Assembly: GCA_964415045.1 (NCBI GenBank)
Contig: CAYPZL010000175.1
Location: forward strand, 1-11,916
Direction of reading: 5' to 3'
DNA from: CAYPZL01 sp964415045
GTDB taxonomy: Bacteria; Planctomycetota; Phycisphaerae; Sedimentisphaerales; Anaerobacaceae
Length of the DNA: 11,916 nucleotides
Made by a program: the position numbers and the translations under genes
Shown: positions 6,909-11,916 of the stretch, one piece after another
Numbering within the stretch: position 1 is the first letter of the stretch
How the letters are laid out: each line of letters starts with the position of its first letter
The notes under the pieces: generated by a model
Seen by the model: the letters and a program-made list of their open reading frames with translations, nothing else
Told to the model about the DNA's origin: nothing
The model's database searches: none

Positions 6909-8273
6909 ATGAACCATTTGCATCGCATTGCCTTGATTCTCGTCCTTTGTACGGCGGCGCACGCCAAGGTGGACCTCGTGACGTTGCCCACACGCGACAC
7001 CGTGCAGCTCACGATTTACAACTCCGCCGACCTGACACTGGCGCGGGAGAGCCGGGCGCTGACGCTCAAAGAGGGCGACAACCGCCTGCAGTTTTCCTGG
7101 GCCAATACGCTGATCGATCCGACGAGCCTCGAGATGTTGCCGAAGGCCCACGCGGGCGAGATCGACATCGCCGAACTGGTCTACCCGCCGCGGGTCAAGA
7201 ACCTGGGCCGCTGGAACGTCCAGAGCGAAATCGGCGGCAAGGTCCCGGTCGAGATTTCGTACCTGACCAGCGGCCTGTCCTGGCGGGCCTTCTACATGGG
7301 GACGCTCACGCATGACGAGAAGACCATGCGCCTGCAGGCGTACGTCCGCGTCACGAACAACAGCGGCGAGGACTACGAGAACGCCCAGGTCCGATTGATC
7401 GTGGGCAAGGTGCACCTCCTGGACCAGATCGCCGACCTGGCCCGGCGCCAGTATCCGTACGGCAGCCCGCTTCCGCCGGTGCCCAGATCCGCGCCCTCGC
7501 GCGGCCTCCATGCTGCCAAGAAGGAAATGGTCCGGGTGACGACGTTTGGTTTTGGGGGGGCTGCGGAAGCGCCGGCGCCCGCCCTCGCCAAGCAGGTTGT
7601 CAAGGAGGGGCTCAGCGAGTACTTCCTCTACACCATTGAAGGCACGGAGACCATTCCCAACGGTTGGTCGAAACGGCTGCTGAGCTTCGAGGTCGATGAG
7701 GTGCCGGTCGTGAATCTCTACAAGTTCGAGGAAGAGCGCTACGGCCGGGCGGTCGTGCGTTATCTTAGCTTCAAGAACGACGAAGAGCACGAGCTGGGCG
7801 CCACGCCCATTCCCGGCGGCCGGCTCAAGGTCTACCGGACCGCCGACGGCAGCGGGCATCTGTCCTACGCCGGCCAGTCTTCGTTCAAGTACGTTCCCGT
7901 CGATGAGGACGTGGAGCTGAACCTCGGCGCCGTCGCGGATATCGTGGTCGAGCCGACGCTGATGGAGTTCCGGACGGACAACTACCGCTTCGATCGCGAC
8001 CGCAACGTGGCGGGCTGGGACGAGATTCGCACCTTCGAGCTCAAGGCCAAGAACACGCGCGACATTCCCGTCAAGGTCGAGATTCGACGCAACTTCAACA
8101 CCCCGTACTGGACGTTGAAGAAGGACGGCGCCTTCGACGAATTCGAGAAGGTGGACGTCGATACGGTCAAGTTCGTTCTGCGTCTGCCCCCGCGCTGCGA
8201 GAAGCGTCTTGGATACACCCTGACGACTTACCACGGCGTTCGCACGGAGGACTGGACGCGGCTGGTTAAGTGA
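6909..8273 (+). CDS. Secreted DUF4140-like/DUF4139 paralog 3 of the tandem array
   Basis: The 454-residue protein starts with the signal peptide MNHLHRIALILVLCTAAHA (cut before K20), with AGAGGA (6895-6900) 8 nt before the ATG. The N-terminal domain (about 28-96) and the DUF4139 region (about 111-447) keep the family motifs: DTVQLTIYNSADLTLARE, YLTSGLSWRAFYMGTL, NNSGEDY, EGTETIPNGW. It is the most diverged of the three tandem copies and in places resembles the anti-sigma ectodomain more closely (GLSWRAFYMG, VGKVHLLD, PYGSPLP). Residues 185-228 are its own variable segment, Pro/Ala/Gly-rich and containing a run of seven G at 7554-7560. It is the last gene of the cluster; only 24 nt separate it from a convergent gene and no terminator hairpin is visible. 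Confidence 0.86.
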   Translation: MNHLHRIALILVLCTAAHAKVDLVTLPTRDTVQLTIYNSADLTLARESRALTLKEGDNRLQFSWANTLIDPTSLEMLPKAHAGEIDIAELVYPPRVKNLGRWNVQSEIGGKVPVEISYLTSGLSWRAFYMGTLTHDEKTMRLQAYVRVTNNSGEDYENAQVRLIVGKVHLLDQIADLARRQYPYGSPLPPVPRSAPSRGLHAAKKEMVRVTTFGFGGAAEAPAPALAKQVVKEGLSEYFLYTIEGTETIPNGWSKRLLSFEVDEVPVVNLYKFEEERYGRAVVRYLSFKNDEEHELGATPIPGGRLKVYRTADGSGHLSYAGQSSFKYVPVDEDVELNLGAVADIVVEPTLMEFRTDNYRFDRDRNVAGWDEIRTFELKAKNTRDIPVKVEIRRNFNTPYWTLKKDGAFDEFEKVDVDTVKFVLRLPPRCEKRLGYTLTTYHGVRTEDWTRLVK

Positions 8274-8297
8274 CCTTGCCTCACACCCGTGCGACTG

Positions 8298-9278
8298 CTA
8301 CGCCGGCGGCACGTCCCCAGGCGCAGGTGTCACCGGCTCGGCAGCGATGACCTCGAACTCGGCTCCGTACTGGGCGAGATAGTACAGGGAATACGAGCGC
8401 GTGAAGACGTGGATCGGCAGCAGGACGACCGTTCCGATGTACGGGATGGCAAAGAGGCAACAGGCACAGCAGCACGTCACACACGCCGCACCGACCATGA
8501 GAGCTCCGATGACCAGCCCGATGGCGAGCTGGAACAGGACGTACAGGACGAACCGCGCCTTGTTGAACCCCATCACGTCGAGCAGCACACGCCATGCTTC
8601 GACGCAGCTGGTCGTGCGCGAATACATGATCGGCACCACGAAGTCCACGGTGAACTTGCCGATCAGGCCAAACACGATGGTGGCCGAGAGAAACAATAGA
8701 CTCCAGAGAACAATGCCCATGATGGAAAAGACGTTGAATCCCAGGGTGGCACGATAGGCGATAAACAGCATCACGCCCGCGGCCAGGATGCCCACGATCG
8801 TGATGAAGCCGATGATTCCCAGCACGATGCGGAAGACGAAGAGGCTGTTGCCGTGGTCGCGGAACCGGCGCCAGGGATTCCAGAACTCCGCCTTGTTCTG
8901 CGCGACGCAATAGAGAAAGGCGAACCGTCCGCGGCTGCTCACCCAGATGATGAAGAGAGTCAAGACCACGAAGAGAACGAACAGGAAGATGCCCAGCGGG
9001 ATGAGCCAGTCGAGGTTATAGTTCACGAACTCTCGGGCCTGGTCCACCGCATGGCGAATCGCGGCGGGGACATCGCCCACCTCGTGCCGCCCGCCTCGGC
9101 CTCGGCCTCCTCCGCCTCCGCCCCCGCCGCCTCCCTGCCCCAGGTGGGCCAGGAACGCGCACCAGCCGATGACGAACCATCTGCCCAGATCGAAGGGCCG
9201 GAACAGAACCGTCTTGACCCGCTCGATGGCCGGACTGATAGGGTCGATCACGCTGACGTGAGGGGCCCGCGCTGTCAT
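8298..9278 (-). CDS. Multi-pass membrane protein with Gly-rich linker and Cys cluster
   Basis: I do not recognise a named function. The 326-residue protein has a conserved-looking N-terminus (VLFRPFDLGRWFVIGWCAFL, 24-43), then ten consecutive Gly in a Gly/Arg linker (49-63), a soluble stretch (64-90), and hydrophobic segments at about 91-113, 147-175, 182-217 and 243-292. Positions 266-274 contain six Cys (CVTCCCACC) inside the last hydrophobic region. Another soluble stretch (about 118-145, FWNPWRRFRDHG) separates the first two long helices. The general pattern resembles uncharacterised bacterial integral membrane proteins of the DUF4013 or glycerophosphodiesterase membrane-domain kind, but no catalytic domain is present. 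The ATG at 9278 is chosen over an upstream start at 9359 because GGGAGG lies 9 nt before it and the extension would translate the leader hairpin. It converges on the sigma cluster. Confidence 0.8.
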   Translation of the reverse strand: MTARAPHVSVIDPISPAIERVKTVLFRPFDLGRWFVIGWCAFLAHLGQGGGGGGGGGGRGRGGRHEVGDVPAAIRHAVDQAREFVNYNLDWLIPLGIFLFVLFVVLTLFIIWVSSRGRFAFLYCVAQNKAEFWNPWRRFRDHGNSLFVFRIVLGIIGFITIVGILAAGVMLFIAYRATLGFNVFSIMGIVLWSLLFLSATIVFGLIGKFTVDFVVPIMYSRTTSCVEAWRVLLDVMGFNKARFVLYVLFQLAIGLVIGALMVGAACVTCCCACCLFAIPYIGTVVLLPIHVFTRSYSLYYLAQYGAEFEVIAAEPVTPAPGDVPPA

Positions 9279-9287
9279 CGTGCCAAT

Positions 9288-9293
9288 CCTCCC
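9288..9293 (-). promoter_or_regulatory. Ribosome-binding site fixing the membrane-protein start
   Basis: On the minus strand GGGAGG lies 9 nt before the ATG at 9278. It is the strongest Shine-Dalgarno in the window and decides this start over the in-frame upstream ATG at 9359. Confidence 0.75.
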
Positions 9294-9313
9294 AAGTAGA
9301 GGACCCAGTTTAC

Positions 9314-9352
9314 AAAAACCACCATGGCGCCCGGGGCGACACCGGCCGCCAT
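9314..9352 (-). terminator. Leader hairpin followed by a T-tract (attenuator-like)
   Basis: On the minus strand ATGGCG (9352-9347) pairs with CGCCAT (9329-9324), and GC-rich bases inside (GCCGG with CCGGGC) can extend the fold. After GGTGG comes TTTTT (9318-9314). The hairpin lies between a candidate promoter (9388-9415) and the start of the membrane protein at 9278. This is the layout of a leader attenuator. The 5-nt gap between stem and T-tract makes it a weak terminator at best, and it could instead be remnant read-through control of the hydrolase gene upstream. Confidence 0.3.
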
Positions 9353-9387
9353 AGTTCACATGCCTTTGTCAATACAGACGTGTGCGC

Positions 9388-9415
9388 AGTATATTTATTC
9401 ACACAATTCCCGCAA
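9388..9415 (-). promoter_or_regulatory. Candidate sigma-70 promoter for the membrane protein
   Basis: On the minus strand TTGCGG (9415-9410) and TATACT (9393-9388) are separated by 16 nt. The -10 matches the housekeeping consensus at five of six positions; the -35 matches only at TTG. The region is locally AT-rich in contrast to the surrounding DNA. Transcription from it would give a leader of about 100 nt containing the hairpin at 9324-9352. Confidence 0.4.
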
Positions 9416-9506
9416 GAAGAATCCCCTTTTTCCGGTCGGCAACGACAGGCACGACGGACGCCACAGACGAGACCGTTCATAGGTGCTTTCCAGTTGAGGG
9501 CCGGGG

Positions 9507-11711
9507 TTACGGGAGGCGGGTCAGGGCCTCGACGGCCCGGGCGACGCGGTTTCGGTGGGCTTCCAGCGGGGCCGGGTCTTTCGTGAACATCGTCATGTCC
9601 TTTGTGACGTCGGCCGGGACTTCGAGGAGTCGTTCGTACTTCTTTCGCTCTGTGTTCGAGAGTCCGGCCGCCTTGGTTTTGAGCAGGCGCTGGAGCATGG
9701 CCATGTACTCGTAGTCCTCGATGCCGTCGCGTAGCATCTCCCAGCGGATGCTGTCGACGGGCCCTTCGAGGACGGGCTCGCCCGGGCGCCCGTCGGCGGC
9801 CGCCAGCGGCGGGTAGATGAAGCGCCCGTCGCCGTTGCCCCAGGGCCGCTTCTCGCCCTTGGGCGTGCTGTAGCCCGTGCGCCAGCCCATGGGGTCCTCG
9901 TAGGGATTTTGAGGATGCGCGGGGTCGGGAAACGCCGTCGGGCTGGTCCAGTAGTTGCTCTGCCAGACGAGGATGCCGTTGATGTTGCGCTGCCAGGTCT
10001 GCCAGAGCCAGAGGCGCATCTCGGTCCCCGGGTGGTCGATAAAGAGCGTGCAGTAGGGGGCCTTGGGACCCGTGCAGACGTACCACCAGAACGTCTCGCC
10101 GTGTCGGCGCCGCTGCTCGGCCGGCTCATGCTGGTAATGGTGCGAGACCGGGCACCAGATGTTGGGCCCGCCGACCAGGGCCGGCTCGACCTGCTCGGTC
10201 AGCATGCGATTGATGTCGGGTGCGGCCGCCTTGAGCTTGGCGAAGCCGTTCATCACGAAAGCGTAATCCTTCGGCGCCGGCTCGTCGAACCAGTAGACGT
10301 AGGCTTCATCGAGCCAGCCTCGCTCGCGCAGATGCTTCTGGAGCTGTCCGCAATAGTCGGCGAAGAGCGCCCGGTAGTGGGGCGTGTCCTCGGCGAAGCC
10401 GAGCAGCTCGGGCTCGCGGCGGGCGTGGAAGGTGCCGCCCCCCATGCCGGGGATGCCGAGCCGGAACGAATTGAAATGGTAACGGTCGATCGCCCGCGTC
10501 ATCGCCCTGTCCCAGGCGGAGAAATCGAACTTGACCCTAAGCCTGTCACGCTCTACGGCGGGCAGCGTGGGCCGCTCGAAGTTGCCGCCCTCGATCAGTT
10601 CGGCGCCCGTGGCGGCGTCGCTCAGGGAGACCTCGTCGAACCAGACCAGGCCCGTGTGCTCGCCCGTCTCGGTCCAGGAGGCCGCTCGCAGGCGAAGCTG
10701 GACGGATTTGGCGCCCTTGGGGAATTCCCTGATCGTGCGGTCGAACTGCTGCCACTGGCCGTTTCCTTCGAGGCCGATGTCGTTGTTGCCGCCGGAGATC
10801 CATTGGTCCGCGGCGTCGTGATGGTTCAGCGTCACGAGGAAGACCTGTCCCGGCACGGCCGTGCGGTACCAGAAGCGCAGGCGCAGACCGCCCTTCGGAA
10901 TCGTCACGAGCGGTTCGTAGGTCGCGTCGACGTTCTGGTCGTCGCGGTCGTCGAAGATCAGCAGGCTGCGCTGCCCGCCGTGCTTTTCATTGGCGACCGG
11001 CTGTCCGCCGCGCCACTTGGGCCTGGGCGGCTTGACGTCGGGCCAGGTCACGCCGATGGCGTCGAGCGGCGCCGGGTTGTAGGGCGAGATGTGGTGGGCG
11101 CTGAAGTTGGCCCAGTATTTCTCCAGGATCTCGCGCTTCTGCCGCGCGTCGGAGATATTCTGGTAGCGGAACACGTTTCCCAGGCTGAATCCGAAGGCCG
11201 TGATGCACGTCATCCGGTCGGGCAGCGTAAAGTCGTAGACCTCGACCTTCAGGGGCACGGACGCCGCATAGCCGTTCGCTTTGAGGCGGATCTTGCCTTC
11301 GTAGGTGCCGGCTGCGGCGTTGCGGGGCACGCGCACGCGAATCCAGAACGCCCGGCTCCGGCTGGCTGCCACGTTCATCGGCCCGGTGATCGGCGGCAGG
11401 GGGTCCGGCCAGTACCCGGCCACCGCGCTCTTGTCCGTCGGATGCGTTACGTTGACGCAGCGGACTTCGAGGACCTCGATATTCCCGGCGCCGATCACCT
11501 TGCCGCCGGGCGCCGTGAGGTCCGTTGGTTCGACGACAAAGTTCGTCAGGGCCGCGGCCGGCCTGACGACCAACTGGGCCGCCTCGGCCTCATTCCGCGC
11601 CGCCCGAATGACCATGGCCTCCGCTCGCGAGGCCGGCATCTTTGCGGCCGGGCCGATTTTCCACCCCGACGACGCCCACCACAAACCGACCCGTTCACTC
11701 GATCCGGGCAA
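9507..11711 (-). CDS. DUF4091/GH123-like glycoside hydrolase, 5' end possibly truncated
   Basis: The frame encodes up to 734 residues from a TTG at 11711. An N-terminal beta-sandwich (about 8-160) has the family-type pattern LWWASSGWKIG and IRAARNEAEAAQLVV. The barrel follows, with YVYWFDEPAP (471-480); the Asp-Glu pair 476-477 fits the catalytic pair of GH123-type enzymes, whose characterised members are beta-N-acetylgalactosaminidases. The end carries SIRWEMLRDGIEDYEYMAML, typical of DUF4091 proteins. Between about 240 and 385 a beta-rich insert resembles a carbohydrate-binding module (LRLRFWYRT, GLVWFDEVSL). There is no signal peptide, no Shine-Dalgarno and no ATG before the conserved N-terminus; the first ATG (11639) would remove part of the conserved start. 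The frame stays open upstream only to a TGA near 11806, through an inverted-repeat element. The gene may be 5'-truncated or frameshifted. The substrate is not predictable. Confidence 0.78.
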   Translation of the reverse strand: MPGSSERVGLWWASSGWKIGPAAKMPASRAEAMVIRAARNEAEAAQLVVRPAAALTNFVVEPTDLTAPGGKVIGAGNIEVLEVRCVNVTHPTDKSAVAGYWPDPLPPITGPMNVAASRSRAFWIRVRVPRNAAAGTYEGKIRLKANGYAASVPLKVEVYDFTLPDRMTCITAFGFSLGNVFRYQNISDARQKREILEKYWANFSAHHISPYNPAPLDAIGVTWPDVKPPRPKWRGGQPVANEKHGGQRSLLIFDDRDDQNVDATYEPLVTIPKGGLRLRFWYRTAVPGQVFLVTLNHHDAADQWISGGNNDIGLEGNGQWQQFDRTIREFPKGAKSVQLRLRAASWTETGEHTGLVWFDEVSLSDAATGAELIEGGNFERPTLPAVERDRLRVKFDFSAWDRAMTRAIDRYHFNSFRLGIPGMGGGTFHARREPELLGFAEDTPHYRALFADYCGQLQKHLRERGWLDEAYVYWFDEPAPKDYAFVMNGFAKLKAAAPDINRMLTEQVEPALVGGPNIWCPVSHHYQHEPAEQRRRHGETFWWYVCTGPKAPYCTLFIDHPGTEMRLWLWQTWQRNINGILVWQSNYWTSPTAFPDPAHPQNPYEDPMGWRTGYSTPKGEKRPWGNGDGRFIYPPLAAADGRPGEPVLEGPVDSIRWEMLRDGIEDYEYMAMLQRLLKTKAAGLSNTERKKYERLLEVPADVTKDMTMFTKDPAPLEAHRNRVARAVEALTRLP

Positions 11712-11916
11712 ACGCCGCCCGTGCGGCCGAGCCGTGGGATGGGCTTTCGCCCGTGCGGGTCCTGTTGCGCTGGATGCGCCGGCATGGGCTGAAGCCCATC
11801 CTATTCATGAAAGGCTGCCGGTTGTCAAGGACTATTCTCCATCGGTTCATTTCTTCTTTGTTTGGGTGCTCGCTTAGCATGCTGTGACTCCGTGCCTCAT
11901 TAGATAATTCCAGAAC
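11712..11916. other. Upstream region of the hydrolase gene
   Basis: This 205-nt stretch contains the inverted-repeat element at 11737-11801 and, on the minus strand, a perfect TTGACA (11828-11823) with only a poor -10 candidate (AATAGG at 17 nt, TAGGAT at 19 nt). A 61-residue minus-strand frame starting at 11880 ends at the TGA beside the hydrolase N-terminus. Its tail (AARAAFARIE) looks like the end of a signal peptide, but it has no hydrophobic core. No intact gene is seen. Confidence 0.45.
11737..11801. repeat. Inverted-repeat element made of two hairpin arms
   Basis: The left arm GGATGGGCTTTCGCCCGTGC (11737-11756) and the reverse complement of the right arm (11782-11801) match at 17 of 20 positions. 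The right arm is itself a hairpin (ATGGGCTGAAGCCCAT), and the left arm nearly so (GGGC/GCCC). The arms are 25 nt apart. It lies where the signal peptide of the hydrolase would be expected. No flanking target duplication is evident. It is probably a short interspersed repeat, of a different family from the elements at 1-18/4037-4128 and 132-215. Confidence 0.6.

Larger units (their letters stand above)
4163..8273 (+). repeat. Tandem array of three closely related genes
   Basis: Three consecutive genes repeat the same DNA module of about 1.35 kb, including long near-identical nucleotide stretches such as the segment encoding VPVVNLYKYEVERYG in the first two. The first two copies are the closest; the third is somewhat more diverged (145 of 165 residues match the first copy in the N-terminal half). 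Each has its own signal peptide and Shine-Dalgarno, so the array is three intact genes, not one repeat protein. The anti-sigma ectodomain (about codons 188-620 of the gene at 946) is a fourth, older copy. Confidence 0.85.

Noticed and set aside
6780..8234. Long minus-strand frame of 484 codons opposite the third tandem gene
   Set aside because: It is a shadow of GC-rich coding DNA; the plus strand encodes a recognisable family with a signal peptide and Shine-Dalgarno.
9279..9359. Longer start at 9359 for the membrane protein
   Set aside because: It would translate the leader hairpin and T-tract; the ATG at 9278 has a strong GGGAGG 9 nt upstream.
9909..11792. Long plus-strand frame of 627 codons opposite the hydrolase
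   Set aside because: It lies antisense to a protein with clear DUF4091 motifs; composition is typical of an antisense frame in GC-rich DNA.
11695..11880. Small minus-strand protein of 61 residues upstream of the hydrolase
   Set aside because: It translates the inverted-repeat element and lacks a ribosome-binding site; it is mentioned only as possible remnant of the original 5' end.

Overview
The window is GC-rich, bacterial, and densely coded. It has a six-gene plus-strand cluster (359-8273) and two minus-strand genes (8298-9278 and 9507-11711). An ECF sigma factor paired with a zinc-finger anti-sigma, an array of large DUF4139-type secreted proteins, and a DUF4091/GH123-type glycoside hydrolase carrying an inserted carbohydrate-binding-like domain suggest a Planctomycetota-like (possibly Phycisphaerae-type) or other polysaccharide-degrading environmental bacterium. 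That placement is inference from gene content only; there is no rRNA or other marker gene here.

Layout. Positions 1-358 are non-coding and rich in repeats: the end of a palindromic element at 1-18, a second hairpin repeat at 132-215, and a candidate ECF-type promoter at 307-330. An ECF sigma factor (359-949) overlaps by 4 nt a fused anti-sigma factor (946-2832) made of a zinc-binding anti-sigma domain, one membrane helix and a full DUF4140-like/DUF4139 ectodomain. A divergent, shorter DUF4139-like secreted protein follows (2850-4007). Next comes a 155-nt gap holding a long imperfect hairpin (4037-4128), then three tandem, highly similar secreted DUF4139 proteins (4163-5503, 5522-6874, 6909-8273). 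Converging on this cluster is a multi-pass membrane protein with a Gly-rich linker and a Cys cluster (8298-9278, minus), with a candidate promoter and a leader hairpin upstream. The last gene is the DUF4091/GH123-like hydrolase (9507-11711, minus). Its 5' end lacks a signal peptide and abuts an inverted-repeat element (11737-11801).

How it may work (inference). The sigma factor would be held at the membrane by the anti-sigma. The anti-sigma ectodomain is homologous to the exported proteins encoded directly downstream, so the regulator and its probable targets share one extracytoplasmic fold. This could allow homotypic sensing or feedback in the envelope. The exported paralogs are nearly identical except for one central segment of 40-49 residues that differs completely in each. 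This sigma/anti-sigma/paralog array is the most interesting candidate for an undescribed system here.
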